DNA of 64,000 bases from Pseudomonas fluorescens (GTDB taxonomy: Bacteria; Pseudomonadota; Gammaproteobacteria; Pseudomonadales; Pseudomonadaceae): positions 540,811-604,810 of the forward strand of contig NZ_MSDF01000014.1 in NCBI RefSeq assembly GCF_002022275.1, given 5' to 3'. Every line of letters begins with the position of its first letter. The first letter of the stretch is position 1. Positions 37,001 through 45,943 of this stretch are shown one piece after another. The position numbers and the translations under genes were made by a program. The notes under the pieces are model-generated. The model saw only the letters and a program-made list of their open reading frames with translations, did no database searches and was not told where the DNA came from.

Positions 37001-38676
37001 CCGAAGCGCGTCGACAGACCTACCTCCAAACCCTGGATAACCAGCGCAAGGAGTACGAATCGGCCTTGCAAAAACTCAAGGAATTGAGTGTCAACGCACC
37101 CACACCGGACTACCCGCAAAAAGCCCTGGGCTATATCAAGGCGCAAACTAAAATGACAGGCGAAAGTTTGCGCGAAATCCTCACTCGTTTTACCCCGAAA
37201 CTGCGCACCACACTGGAACAAATCGAGCGCCAGGCCGAGTCGCCACAAGACCGCCACATCGAAGATGGCCAAAGCCTGAACGAGCTGATTCCGGTCACCA
37301 TTGAACACCTGGAATACATGCAGAGCCGTTTCAGTGAGCTTGATCAGCTGGGCAGGGATGGCAAGCACCTGATCAGCATCATCCAGGGCACGCTGCCCGG
37401 CTATGGCGTGGACCAATTGAAAGCGTTACGCGTGTCGATCTCGCGCAACTTGTGCCTGGCTCCTACCAGTATTGAGACGGCGCCCGTTGCCTGGTCGACG
37501 CTCGATCAGATCGTAAACAGCGCCGAGATATCGATTCAGTGCTTGCAGGAAACCCTGCTTGAACAAAGCGAGTCGCAACTCGACGAACAGATCGACACCC
37601 TCAACAGCTTGATCGAGCAGTTCCAGACTCAGGACGAACAACTGCAGGATTTTGCCACCGATTTTTCAGAGCACGCCCTGCCAACGCCGCTGCAAACGCT
37701 GCGCAGCCAACTGGCCGCCTATCAGCGCCAAGCCATCAGAGGCCTTGGCGTGTCGACGGCCGAACGAGACCGCGTACGAAGCCGTCCGACACCGCCGCCC
37801 ACCCCGCCCAGGCTGCACAAAAAATACATCCGCACGCGCTTTCATGGGCAGCTCATTGGCGAACCGCGGTTGACTGATCTGGCGAAAGAAACCTGGCTGG
37901 TGGATGTCACCTCGCCGGTCACCAGCAAAGTAATCGCCACCTTCCATGAAAAAACCAAAGGTGTCTGGGCCCTACGCCTCAAGACACCGCCCACGACACC
38001 TTCGCCAGTGGATATCCAGACCCATATCCGACGCGGGCAGGCGTTGCTCGACGAGTTGCCGGCATTTCAGGTGCGCGCCAGCGCCCGCGCTGTCAGGCCA
38101 GACCGAACGCCTATCAGTATCGAACAGCTCTACCACCAGCAGGCGGCTCGCCTGGAGCAGGCCGCCAATGCCATCGAACACGCGCTGACGTCAAGCAACG
38201 ACACCGAGAGCGAAACGCTTCCAGCCAGTAGCGTAAAAAAAGCCTTGGTCGATGCTGTTGACGTCCTTTTTCAGAACAGCAACACGCGAGTGCTCAGCGC
38301 GATCAAGCAACACCCGCCCACCGCTTGGGCACTTGATTGGCTCAAGCAGCATGACGCGATCACCATCAAAAAGACCCTCAACCGCCGGCAGAGGGGGCAC
38401 AAGGCCGATTACGTGTCGGAATACAGCATCAGCGAACGCCTCAGTCATGAAGTACTTTGGTATGCCGAATTTCATTACAGTGCCGAGTGGACGCCCGACA
38501 AGGCCTACTTGTCGGCACGCTTGAAGACCGTCGAAGAACATCGCATGGGGGCTGCAGCCAACACTCTCAAAGGCTTGACCAGCAAGCAGAGAGTCAATTT
38601 TTTGCGTAGCGAGATCAGCCTGGAACAAGCCCGACGCCTATTTTTCGAGAGGCCGAAATCCGAATCCGGTAATTGA
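34075..38676 (+). CDS. Large dermonecrotic-toxin-domain (DUF6543-type) protein
   Basis: A 1533-residue protein with no signal peptide. Its N-terminal ~300 residues and central part resemble the DUF6543/dermonecrotic-toxin-domain proteins that are common in fluorescent pseudomonads (recalled family, not searched). Around residue 700 a hydrophobic patch (VAAWIWQIMDQ) occurs; residues about 790-830 are a Pro/Lys-rich linker; a charged coiled-coil-rich region follows (about 930-1200). Such proteins may be secreted effectors, but no export signal, immunity gene or secretion genes lie nearby. Isolated gene; ATG at 34075 preferred over an upstream TTG. Confidence 0.7.
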   Translation: MTATLSTAQPHNLTAALITQMSIGPAFREVAAGLLREQLQKLYPSLDIDPDIAVVGTPAWAIVDDHVVPAGRYYNALTDLLAIQSVVAIPALYLEGEHFLTQLPIVEPAVHLPVRILDIAEMLNTLAPVILRGYQQTQLAYWNGAEGDSGPRWHSLSTALREFWDVKDLSGWTAADREMANELYRTPDLTTRLLSDPNAVRAYVIDIDEIDAAGKVTHLNEHLISVVIGQQEGRDVILTQSLLLGFKKYSTLELLAKDLPNLLDNSITHKTIQWRLLEPDGDFFDYLACAFVSLQVAAIGAIDFSDLREPDAPQKPLASPPTPQSTVAAPDLQPFIHALPEWLTSASDSDQNTYSRYLKDLAALHSSNQGQSYQDGISPIQEYALDVLNAQMRKDHPNAAPQLLEDLDIGVKSPVLWGLFPMPGQFDTSVFSVAELALQNLIALPIGVTTLRKKSAQALPDWLTFDYLKTLISRADIGNAYPALIKQKLLADPQESKRRQTLYAQHLRLQLPLLALQCKIRDEAGIDELGFRYVVAVMQAEPDDRFVQGQPIVMRPLAFEPTRRLDTTQDTVANMFIIGPIDPAAGPCLLYRPLLDQPLSQYPSPTNLIYALQQSASLRDSVLAWLPDDSRNDYAQYVFPGQLPSPWTVVEFVVDPIKLLIMSGPVVLGTDTLAGDQFVTLYNANANALVELADRQSVSNSDARWATFKRAGWMIFNAALPFLGRTVGVAAWIWQIMDQLQNVVDAQAHPEQQSPWAALTDLLLNIGMALTLHSVSRNAPRREFDAPAATKLPRPIVKPKTPIIKKLATITSDAQSNHDQPLHTSGAINRTPLRLATVLDSFKVAKPAALGPANTALGAHQHLYGRGQTWYAPVGTRWFQVLVDENDSVLIVDPAQPERTGPPLIHNSQGQWFVDTRLRLRGGGPKYLTRKAQALALKRAQELRLQLDTFEKTKKTAQRQLEQTRLAMEAGPSTSAEARRQTYLQTLDNQRKEYESALQKLKELSVNAPTPDYPQKALGYIKAQTKMTGESLREILTRFTPKLRTTLEQIERQAESPQDRHIEDGQSLNELIPVTIEHLEYMQSRFSELDQLGRDGKHLISIIQGTLPGYGVDQLKALRVSISRNLCLAPTSIETAPVAWSTLDQIVNSAEISIQCLQETLLEQSESQLDEQIDTLNSLIEQFQTQDEQLQDFATDFSEHALPTPLQTLRSQLAAYQRQAIRGLGVSTAERDRVRSRPTPPPTPPRLHKKYIRTRFHGQLIGEPRLTDLAKETWLVDVTSPVTSKVIATFHEKTKGVWALRLKTPPTTPSPVDIQTHIRRGQALLDELPAFQVRASARAVRPDRTPISIEQLYHQQAARLEQAANAIEHALTSSNDTESETLPASSVKKALVDAVDVLFQNSNTRVLSAIKQHPPTAWALDWLKQHDAITIKKTLNRRQRGHKADYVSEYSISERLSHEVLWYAEFHYSAEWTPDKAYLSARLKTVEEHRMGAAANTLKGLTSKQRVNFLRSEISLEQARRLFFERPKSESGN

Positions 38677-38743
38677 TCCGCGCTGCCGGCGGGGCGGCAT
38701 GCAACTTGCTGCTTGTGCTGTACACCCTGGCACCGGTTTTCCC

Positions 38744-39736
38744 ATGCTGCATTCACACCTGACCACCCTCAACGCCGTATCCCTGGTCCTGACCACCTTC
38801 CAGGGTCAGGGCCTGGCGAGCGACGTACTGCTGGCTGGCAGCGGTATTGGCGTGGCCGATCTAAACCGCGCCGACACGCGCATCACCACCTGCCAGGAGA
38901 TGCGCGTGTGCGCCAATGCCGTGGCCCTGCGCCAGGACATCGGCCTGGAACTGGGCCAGCGTATGCACGTGTCTTGCTATGGGTTACTCGGCTACGCGCT
39001 GCTCACCAGTGCCACCTTAGGTGACGCTTTGCGCCTGGCGCTGCGCTACCCGGCGCTGTTGGGAACACTTTTCGAGCTCAGCCTGGTGGAAGACGGCGAG
39101 CAGATCTGGCTGACCGCCGGCGACTATCGGGAAAATCCCGAGTTGGCAGCGTTCAACGTGGAGTTTTGCCTGGTGTCGATGAAAGTCATCTGTGATGACT
39201 TGCTTGGCCGCGCCCTACCCTTGCGTGAAGCACGCTTCAATTACACGGCGCCGGATTACCACGCCCGTTACGCCGAACGTTTCGACTGCCCCATGCAATT
39301 TGACGCACTGACCAATGGGTTTGCCTTCGACCAGCAGTGGCTGCAACAACCGTTGCCTCTGGCGGATGCCATCACCCACCGGGCCATGGCGGAGCGTTGC
39401 CGCAAACAGAACTCTGAATTCACCGGGCGCCAGGCCTGGCTCAATCGCGTGCGCCAGTTGCTGGCCGACCAGTTGCACGCCGCGCCCGGTCTGGATGGCT
39501 TGGCCGCGCAGATGAATTGCTCGGCGCGCACCCTGCGCCGGCACTTGCAGGCGTTAGGGTGCAGCTACCAACAATTGCTCGACGAGCTGCGTTTTGAGCA
39601 GGCCAAACTGTGGTTGGCACATGACCAGATGCCGATTCATCAGATCGCCGAACAGTTGGGCTTCAGTGAGACAGCGAGCTTTCGCCATGCGTTTGTGCGC
39701 TGGAGTGGCGTAGCCCCCAGCCTGATGCGCCACTAA
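38744..39736 (+). CDS. AraC-family regulator with arabinose-binding-like N-terminal domain
   Basis: A 330-residue regulator. The first ~200 residues resemble the Arabinose_bd domain of OruR/ArgR-like AraC proteins, and the last 100 hold two HTH motifs (LAAQMNCSARTLRRHLQALG and IAEQLGFSETASFRHAFVRWSG). It is 264 bp upstream of the amidohydrolase/polyamine-binding pair on the same strand, so it may control them. Start at 38744; an upstream in-frame ATG is possible. Confidence 0.85.
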   Translation: MLHSHLTTLNAVSLVLTTFQGQGLASDVLLAGSGIGVADLNRADTRITTCQEMRVCANAVALRQDIGLELGQRMHVSCYGLLGYALLTSATLGDALRLALRYPALLGTLFELSLVEDGEQIWLTAGDYRENPELAAFNVEFCLVSMKVICDDLLGRALPLREARFNYTAPDYHARYAERFDCPMQFDALTNGFAFDQQWLQQPLPLADAITHRAMAERCRKQNSEFTGRQAWLNRVRQLLADQLHAAPGLDGLAAQMNCSARTLRRHLQALGCSYQQLLDELRFEQAKLWLAHDQMPIHQIAEQLGFSETASFRHAFVRWSGVAPSLMRH

Positions 39737-39752
39737 CAACCACTAAAAACCC

Positions 39753-39843
39753 GTGGCGAGCGGGCTTGCCCCGCGTTGGACTGCGCAGCAGTCCCATTTT
39801 TGGGGTTGCTACGCAACCCAACGCGGGGCAAGCCCGCTCGCCA
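39753..39843. repeat. REP doublet, class GTGGCGAGCGGGCTTGCCCCGCG
   Basis: An inverted pair with ~27-bp arms (GTGGCGAGC ... GCTCGCCAC) between the AraC gene and the amidohydrolase. It is a different class from the other REPs here. Confidence 0.9.
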
Positions 39844-40000
39844 CAGGAACAGTGTTCGTCTTCAACTCATGCCATTGAAGGGCGAATTACGGTCACTTAC
39901 TTTGGCCATATTTATCCCCTTCTGGCCGCTCCTGCCATTCTCTTGAACTCCCCGCCCCGCAACACTGCAAGGCACAACAACAGGCCTGCGGGGAGTACCC

Positions 40001-41041
40001 ATGCTGACGATCTACTCCGACGATCACCATTTGCACCATGGACGCTGTGAACTGATGGATGGGCAACTCATGCCCTGTTTCGAAATGCCCTCGCGCGCCG
40101 ACCATGTACTGCAACGGGTCAAAGACCGCGAGCTGGGCCCGGTGCAGGCGCCACAGGACTTCGGCCTGGCCCCGCTGGAGCGCATTCACAGCCGCGACTA
40201 CCTCGACTTCTTCAAAGGTGCCTGGGCGCGCTGGACCGAATTCGGCCAGGACGGCGACTTGCTGCCCTACACCTGGCCCGCCCGCACCCTGCGCCGCGTG
40301 CTGCCCACCAGTTTGCACGGCCAACTTGGCTATTACAGCTTTGACGGCGGGGCACCAATCACCGCCGGCACCTGGCAAGCGGCGTACAGCGCGGCGCAAG
40401 TGGCGCTCACCGCGCAGCAGGCGATTCAGGCAGGCGCCCCCAGTGCCTTCGCCCTGTGCCGCCCGCCCGGGCATCACGCCGCAGGCGACTTGATGGGCGG
40501 CTATTGCTACCTCAACAACGCCGCGATTGCCGCCCAGGCGTTTCTTGATCAGGGCCACCAGAAAGTCGCGATCATCGACGTGGATTACCACCACGGCAAC
40601 GGCACGCAGTCGATTTTCTATGAGCGCAGCGACGTACTGTTCACCTCGATCCACGGCCACCCGGAGGCAGAATTCCCGTTCTTCCTCGGTTACGCCGATG
40701 AGCTGGGCGAAGGCGCAGGAGAAGGTTTCAACTTCAACTACCCGCTGCCCGCAGGCTCAGGCTGGGGCCAGTGGAGCGCAGCGCTCGAAGAGGCATGCGC
40801 AGAGGTCGAACGCTACGGCGCTGACGTCATCGTGGTGTCTCTGGGCGTGGACACCTTCAAGGACGACCCCATTTCCCAATTCAAGCTCGACAGCCCGGAT
40901 TACCTGGCCATGGGCCGACGCCTCGCGCGCCTGGGCAAGCCCACTCTGTTTGTGATGGAAGGCGGCTACGCCGTCGAAGAAATCGGCATCAATGCCGTCA
41001 ACGTCCTTGAAGGTTTCGAACTGGAAGGAGTCACCCGATGA
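40001..41041 (+). CDS. Acetylpolyamine amidohydrolase / histone deacetylase family
   Basis: A 346-residue deacetylase-fold enzyme. The catalytic tandem His ([10 protein letters not shown]), zinc ligands D and H in [11 protein letters not shown], and the third ligand Asp in [10 protein letters not shown] are present, with a C-terminal GGY. Relatives remove acetyl groups from acetylputrescine or acetylcadaverine. Overlap (4 bp, ATGA) with a polyamine-type binding protein supports a polyamine role. Confidence 0.88.
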   Translation: MLTIYSDDHHLHHGRCELMDGQLMPCFEMPSRADHVLQRVKDRELGPVQAPQDFGLAPLERIHSRDYLDFFKGAWARWTEFGQDGDLLPYTWPARTLRRVLPTSLHGQLGYYSFDGGAPITAGTWQAAYSAAQVALTAQQAIQAGAPSAFALCRPPGHHAAGDLMGGYCYLNNAAIAAQAFLDQGHQKVAIIDVDYHHGNGTQSIFYERSDVLFTSIHGHPEAEFPFFLGYADELGEGAGEGFNFNYPLPAGSGWGQWSAALEEACAEVERYGADVIVVSLGVDTFKDDPISQFKLDSPDYLAMGRRLARLGKPTLFVMEGGYAVEEIGINAVNVLEGFELEGVTR

Positions 41042-42129
41042 AGCTGCTCACCTCCCTCGCCTTGTGCGCCGCCGTGTTGAGCGGCGCGGCACAGGCTGAA
41101 GAAAAAACCCTCAAGGTCTACAACTGGTTCGACTACATCACGCCCAAGGCGCTGGAAGATTTCAAGGCGCAAAACCCGGCGATCAAGCTGGTGTACGACA
41201 TCTTCGACACCAACGAAGCCCTGGAAGCCAAGCTGCTCACCGGCAACTCGGGCTATGACGTGGTGGTGCCGTCCAACGTGTTCCTCGCCAAGCAGATTGA
41301 AGCCGGCGTGTTCCAGCCGCTGGACCGCAGCCAGTTGCCGAACTGGAACCACCTCGACCCCAAGCTGATGAAGCTGATCGAAGCCAACGACCCCGGCAAT
41401 AAATTCGCCGTGCCCTACATGTACGGCACTATCCTTATCGGCTTCAACCCGGACAAGGTCAAAGCCGTGCTGGGCCCCAATGCACCGGTGGACAGCTGGG
41501 ACCTGATCTTCAAGGAAGAGAACATCAGCAAACTTAAACAATGCGGCGTGGCCTTGCTCGACTCACCCTCGGAAATTCTGCCGTTGGCCTTGCAGCACCT
41601 GGGCCTGGACCCCAACAGCAGCAACCCCAAGGATTACGTCAAGGCTGAAGCCTTGCTGATGAAAATCCGCCCCTACATCACCTACTTCCACTCGTCCAAA
41701 TACATGGCCGACATTGCCAACGGCGACATCTGCGTGGCTGTCGGTTACTCGGGCAGTTTTTCCCAGGCCGCCAACCGCGCCAAGGAAGCCAAGAATGGTG
41801 TGACTGTGGACATGCGCCTGCCCAAGGAAGGCGCGCCGATCTGGTTCGACATGCTCGCCATCCCCAAAGGCGCGCAGAACCCGCAGGACGCCTACACCTT
41901 CATCAACTACCTGCTGCAACCTCAGGTGATCGCACCCATCAGCGATTTTGTCGGTTACCCCAACCCGAACAAGGACGCGACCGGGCTGGTCGACCCGGCG
42001 ATTCGCAATAACCCCAACCTGTACCCGACCGAGGCCGCGATGGCCACGCTGTACACCTTGAAACCCTTGGGGCGTGATGCGGAACGGGCGAGGACGCGCG
42101 CCTGGACCAAGATCAAGTCGGGTACCTGA
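41038..42129 (+). CDS. Periplasmic polyamine-binding protein (PotF/SpuD-like)
   Basis: A 363-residue substrate-binding protein with a signal peptide ([20 protein letters not shown]) and the [15 protein letters not shown] start of PotF-like proteins. It should deliver putrescine or a related polyamine to an ABC importer, but no permease or ATPase gene follows. It is coupled to the amidohydrolase, suggesting use of acetylated polyamines from outside. It ends 1 bp from the convergent MocR gene. Confidence 0.9.
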   Translation: MKLLTSLALCAAVLSGAAQAEEKTLKVYNWFDYITPKALEDFKAQNPAIKLVYDIFDTNEALEAKLLTGNSGYDVVVPSNVFLAKQIEAGVFQPLDRSQLPNWNHLDPKLMKLIEANDPGNKFAVPYMYGTILIGFNPDKVKAVLGPNAPVDSWDLIFKEENISKLKQCGVALLDSPSEILPLALQHLGLDPNSSNPKDYVKAEALLMKIRPYITYFHSSKYMADIANGDICVAVGYSGSFSQAANRAKEAKNGVTVDMRLPKEGAPIWFDMLAIPKGAQNPQDAYTFINYLLQPQVIAPISDFVGYPNPNKDATGLVDPAIRNNPNLYPTEAAMATLYTLKPLGRDAERARTRAWTKIKSGT

Positions 42130-42130
42130 T

Positions 42131-43669
42131 TCAGCGTTGCCAGGCCTGGCGCAACCGCGCCAGTGCCTGCGCAATGCCCGCTTCGGGCACGGCGGCAAAG
42201 CCCAGTACCAAGCCAGCACGCTGATCCTCGGGGGTGGTCGATTGTGCGAGCCAGTACGTGCTCAAACCGTTGATCTCGACATCCACCGCGTGCGCTTGCT
42301 CGAGCAATTGTTGCTCACGGGCCAAACTGTCCACACGTACGGTCATGTGCAGCCCCGCCGCCACGCCAGGCAACTCACCCACACCCGGCAACCCGCTGGG
42401 CCAGCCCGCCAGCAACGCATTGCGTCGGCTCAACGCCGCGCGACGCATGCGCCGGATGTGCCGCTGGAAATGCCCGGCCGCCATGAACTCAGCCATCACC
42501 GCCTGGGTGCTGACTTCGGAGTGGCGCATGTCGACGGCGCGGCGCCGCGAGAACGCGTCCACCAAACCCGGTGGCAATACCAGGTAACCCAGGCGCAATG
42601 CGGGAAATGCCACCTTGCCGAACGTGCCCACGTACAGCACGCGCCCGCTTCGGTCCAAGGCTGCCAAAGGCGACAACGGCGCGCCGCTGTAGCGGTACTC
42701 GCCGTCGTAGTCGTCCTCGATGACCCAGCCGCACGTGCGCTCGGCCCAGGCGAGCAGTTCCAGGCGTCGCGCCAGGCTCATCACCACGCCCAGCGGGTAC
42801 TGATGGGACGGCGTGACGTAGGCCACACGGCAATCATCCAGCGTGTTGAGCACCTGGCAATCAATGCCCTCGCTGTCCACCGGTACGCCATGCAGTTTGC
42901 CGCCCGCCAAGGCGAATGCATGCCCGGCCGCGCGATAGCCGGGGTTTTCCACTGCCACCCCATCTCCCGGCTCTACCAGCAGCTGTGCACAAAGGCTAAT
43001 TGCCTGCTGTGCGCCGCTGGTGATCACTATTTGCTCAGCCGTGCACTGCATGCCCCGCGCGCTGCGCAAGTAAGCGGCAATCAAGCCGCGCAAACGAGCG
43101 TCACCTGCCGGGTCACCGTAGCAGAGCTGCTCCAGGTCCGGGTTGCGCCAGAACGCCCCGTTCAACTTGGCCCACACCTCAAAAGGAAACAGATCGAATG
43201 CCGGTACGCCTACGCGAAAGGCCCGTGGCGGCCCGGACGGTGGCTGTGAAAGATGGTTGGTTTTTATCCGTGCCAACCCTGCGCTGTGGATAACTTCACT
43301 GTCCAGATCTTCAGGCAAATTTGCCCATTTTGTGGATAAGGCTGGGGATAAGCATGTTGATAACCCTGTGGATGGTTTTGTGGATAGTTTTTTCGCCCCG
43401 GGCAGTTGAGCGACATAAGTGCCATCACCGACCCGGCTCTCAGTAAACCCCTCCGCGTACAGCTGATCGTAAGCCCGCACCACACTGTTGCGCGAGATCG
43501 ACAGTGCCGCCGCCAAGTCGCGGGTCGCCGGCAAACGCGTGCCGCTGACCAGGCGCCCGTCCAGCACGCGTTGACGCAAAGCTTCATACAGTTGGCGCGT
43601 CAGGCCCTGACGACGATCAAGTTCAATTCCGGCAGGGTTGAATGACAGTGGCGGCGCAATGGGCGGCAT
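42131..43669 (-). CDS. MocR/PdxR-type regulator (GntR HTH plus aminotransferase domain)
   Basis: A 512-residue protein: GntR winged HTH (about residues 20-85, LPATRDLAAALSISRNSVVRAYDQL), a linker, then a fold-type I aminotransferase domain with PLP lysine in VGTFGKVAFPALRLGYL. MocR proteins use PLP or its adducts as a signal. The linker (about residues 95-120) is a five-fold tetrapeptide repeat rich in LST (see 43331). It is divergent (87-bp gap) from the PaiB-GNAT-GNAT operon, its likely target. Confidence 0.85.
   Translation of the reverse strand: MPPIAPPLSFNPAGIELDRRQGLTRQLYEALRQRVLDGRLVSGTRLPATRDLAAALSISRNSVVRAYDQLYAEGFTESRVGDGTYVAQLPGAKKLSTKPSTGLSTCLSPALSTKWANLPEDLDSEVIHSAGLARIKTNHLSQPPSGPPRAFRVGVPAFDLFPFEVWAKLNGAFWRNPDLEQLCYGDPAGDARLRGLIAAYLRSARGMQCTAEQIVITSGAQQAISLCAQLLVEPGDGVAVENPGYRAAGHAFALAGGKLHGVPVDSEGIDCQVLNTLDDCRVAYVTPSHQYPLGVVMSLARRLELLAWAERTCGWVIEDDYDGEYRYSGAPLSPLAALDRSGRVLYVGTFGKVAFPALRLGYLVLPPGLVDAFSRRRAVDMRHSEVSTQAVMAEFMAAGHFQRHIRRMRRAALSRRNALLAGWPSGLPGVGELPGVAAGLHMTVRVDSLAREQQLLEQAHAVDVEINGLSTYWLAQSTTPEDQRAGLVLGFAAVPEAGIAQALARLRQAWQR
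43331..43387 (-). repeat. Five 12-bp tandem repeats, each a DnaA-box-like 9-mer, inside the MocR linker
   Basis: Starting at 43387 and reading the minus strand, the 9-mers CTATCCACA, CCATCCACA, TTATCAACA, TTATCCCCA and TTATCCACA occur at exact 12-bp spacing, each followed by a 3-nt spacer. They encode repeated L/P-S-T/P-x tetrapeptides. A sixth, perfect TTATCCACA lies out of phase at 43285-43293. Confidence 0.85.
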
Positions 43670-43756
43670 ATTGGACCTATGAAATGGATGCCAGATGGCT
43701 CTTTAAACGAACCATTAGCCTGCCTAGGATGCAGGCATTCGCCAAGGAATATTTCC

Positions 43757-44395
43757 ATGTACGTGCCCCGCGCCTTCACGCTCGACGAATTGCCCGAACT
43801 GCATCAATTGATCCAGCACACCCGCCTGGCGCAGCTGGTGACCTTTGGTGAGCAAGGGCTCATGGCCAGCCACTTGCCGCTGCTGCTCAACCCGGATGAA
43901 GGCCCGAACGGCACGCTGTACGGCCACCTGGCCAAAGCCAACCCGCAGGGCAAAGAGCTGCAGAACGGCAGCGACGCGCTGGTGATTTTTGCCGGGGCCG
44001 AGGCCTACATCAGCCCGGCGTTCTACCCGACCAAGGCCGAGCACGGCAAAGTGGTGCCGACCTGGAATTACATCGCCGTGCATGCCTACGGCAAAGCCGA
44101 GGTGTTCAGTGACGCCGAGCGTTTGCTCAGCGTGGTCACGGCGCTGACCGATCGCCACGAAGATGGCCGCGCCCAGCCCTGGAAAGTCAGCGACGCCCCC
44201 GCCGACTACATTGAAGGCATGCTCAGGGCCATCGTCGGCTTCGCCTTGCCGATCGAGCGGCTGATCGGCAAACGCAAACTCAGCCAGAACCGCAGCCCGG
44301 CTGACATCGCCGGCGTACGCAACGGCCTGGCCGCCAGCATTGATGTGCGCGACCAGACCCTGGCGCGCTTTATTCCCCAAGGAGTTTCAGAATGA
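43757..44395 (+). CDS. PaiB-like FMN-binding negative regulator
   Basis: A 212-residue PaiB family protein: MYVPRAF start, split-barrel flavin-binding fold with VVPTWNYIAVHAYG and the C-terminal KLSQNRSPADIAGV motif. In Bacillus, PaiB works with an acetyltransferase, PaiA, which acetylates polyamines. Here two acetyltransferase genes follow, the first overlapping by 4 bp (ATGA). Likely roles are in small-amine handling or regulation. Confidence 0.88.
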   Translation: MYVPRAFTLDELPELHQLIQHTRLAQLVTFGEQGLMASHLPLLLNPDEGPNGTLYGHLAKANPQGKELQNGSDALVIFAGAEAYISPAFYPTKAEHGKVVPTWNYIAVHAYGKAEVFSDAERLLSVVTALTDRHEDGRAQPWKVSDAPADYIEGMLRAIVGFALPIERLIGKRKLSQNRSPADIAGVRNGLAASIDVRDQTLARFIPQGVSE

Positions 44396-44838
44396 GTCAG
44401 TTCGACATCCGCCCGGTCACCACCGCCGACCACGCCGCCTGGCTGCCGCTGTGGCACGCGTATTTGAAGTTCTACAACACCGAACTGCCGGACGCCGTCA
44501 GCCAAAGCACCTGGCAGCGCCTGATCGACCCGAGCGAACCGACCCACTCGGCGCTGGCCTGGCAGGACGGCAAGGCCGTGGGCATGGTCAACTTCATCTA
44601 CCATCGTTCCAACTGGAGCATCGAAAACTCCTGTTACCTGCAGGATTTGCTGGTGGACCCGGCCCAACGCGGCACCGGCGTCGGCCGCCAACTGATCGAA
44701 TTCGTCTACGCCACCGCCAAGGCCGATGGTTGCGCCAAAGTGCACTGGCTGACTCACGAAACCAACGCAACGGCGATCCAGCTGTACGAACGCATCGCCG
44801 AACGCCCGGGTTTCATTCAATTTCGCAAAGGTCTTTAA
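44392..44838 (+). CDS. GNAT N-acetyltransferase (PaiB-linked)
   Basis: A 148-residue GNAT domain with the acetyl-CoA loop (DPAQRGTGVGRQLIEFV) and the C-terminal motif. It overlaps the PaiB-like gene and is 10 bp from a second GNAT gene. The substrate is unknown; polyamines or other amines are plausible by analogy with PaiA. Confidence 0.88.
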   Translation: MSQFDIRPVTTADHAAWLPLWHAYLKFYNTELPDAVSQSTWQRLIDPSEPTHSALAWQDGKAVGMVNFIYHRSNWSIENSCYLQDLLVDPAQRGTGVGRQLIEFVYATAKADGCAKVHWLTHETNATAIQLYERIAERPGFIQFRKGL

Positions 44839-44848
44839 GGAGCGCAGC

Positions 44849-45520
44849 ATGTCCACTTCCCTCGCCGACTGGAAAGGCGTCCCCGCACCGACCGTGCAAC
44901 TGCTCGAAGGGCGCTTTATCCGCCTGGAAAAACTCGACCCGGAGCGCCATGGCGATGATTTGTTCCAGGCCCTGCAAGGCCCCGGCGCCGACCCGAAACT
45001 GTGGGATTATTTACCCTACGGCCCCTTCCCCGAGCGCGCCGCGTTTGATGCGTGGCTCAACAACCATGCCCAACACAGCGACCCGTATTTCTTCAGCGTG
45101 ATCGACCGCGCCAGCGGGCAGGTGCAAGGCATTCTCAGCCTGATGTCCATCGTCCCGGCCCAGGGCCGCATCGAAATCGGCCACGTCACCTTCGGCGCGC
45201 CGATGCAGCGCTCGCCGAAAAGCACCGAGGCGGTGTACCTGCTCGCCAAGCACGCCTTCGACCAGGGTTACCGTCGCCTGGAGTGGAAGTGCAACAACGG
45301 CAACGGCCGCTCCAAATATGCGGCTGAGCGCCTGGGCTTCAGTTTTGAAGGCGTGTTCCGCCAGCACATGGTGGTCAAGGGCCAAAACCGTGATACCGCG
45401 TGGTATTCGATTCTTGACTCGGAATGGCCGAAGGTTGGCGCGGGGTTTGAAGAGTGGTTGTCGGAGGCGAATCAGAGTGGTGACGGTCAGGTGAAAAGCC
45501 TGGCCCAGTGCCGAGACTGA
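44849..45520 (+). CDS. GNAT N-acetyltransferase, RimJ/RimL-like
   Basis: A 223-residue GNAT with the RimJ/RimL-type layout: N-terminal LEGRFIRLEKLDPERHG, GRIEIGHVTFGAPMQRSPKSTEAVYLL, and WKCNNGNGRSKYAAERLGFSFEGVFRQH. It is a different subfamily from the preceding enzyme. Last gene of the PaiB operon, followed by a REP doublet. Confidence 0.88.
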   Translation: MSTSLADWKGVPAPTVQLLEGRFIRLEKLDPERHGDDLFQALQGPGADPKLWDYLPYGPFPERAAFDAWLNNHAQHSDPYFFSVIDRASGQVQGILSLMSIVPAQGRIEIGHVTFGAPMQRSPKSTEAVYLLAKHAFDQGYRRLEWKCNNGNGRSKYAAERLGFSFEGVFRQHMVVKGQNRDTAWYSILDSEWPKVGAGFEEWLSEANQSGDGQVKSLAQCRD

Positions 45521-45543
45521 ATTCCCCAAACACCATTAATCAC

Positions 45544-45630
45544 TGTGGGAGCGGGCTTGCCCGCGATAGCGATTTGTCAGCCAACATCTCCATTGCTGAC
45601 CCACCGCCATCGCGGGCAAGCCCGCCACAT
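45544..45630. repeat. REP doublet, class GTGGGAGCGGGCTTGCCCGCGAT, right arm degenerate
   Basis: Left arm TGTGGGAGCGGGCTTGCCCGCGAT; right arm lacks two bases in the tip (CCCGCCACA instead of CCCGCTCCCACA). Confidence 0.85.
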
Positions 45631-45667
45631 TAGATCTCTATCAAATTGAGCCTTGTGCTCGGCCGCC

Positions 45668-45943
45668 CTACAAACTTCTGCGAACTTTCACCACGCCCAT
45701 CTTCATTCCGAACGGCCGGAACACAGCATTCAACGACTTCAATGTTTGATTCCCTTCACCCTGTTCGATATGCACCAACGTGCGCACGGAGATTTTGCAC
45801 ATCTTGGCGAACTGGCTCTGGTGAAGGCCGGTGACTTCGGTGCGCAGGCGGCGCACGGCGGCGCCTATTTCGAGCGAACCGTCAGCCAGGCCTTGTTCAA
45901 TGCTCTCGATCATCAGAGCACGAGCATCAAGGGTAATCGTCAT
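45668..45943 (-). CDS. Small HTH protein, probable antitoxin of the second HipA
   Basis: A 91-residue protein with an HTH (LHQSQFAKMCKISVRTLVHIEQGEGNQ, about 38-64) and a short C-terminal tail. Its ATG overlaps the stop of the HipA-type gene by 4 bp. Here the toxin-like gene comes first, opposite to the hipBA order at 18-19.8 kb. It should bind the operator palindromes upstream of hipA. Function inferred. Confidence 0.78.
   Translation of the reverse strand: MTITLDARALMIESIEQGLADGSLEIGAAVRRLRTEVTGLHQSQFAKMCKISVRTLVHIEQGEGNQTLKSLNAVFRPFGMKMGVVKVRRSL

Noticed and set aside
43285..43393. A chromosomal replication origin
   Set aside because: The DnaA-like boxes lie inside a gene, with no AT-rich unwinding element and no dnaA, dnaN or rpmH nearby.
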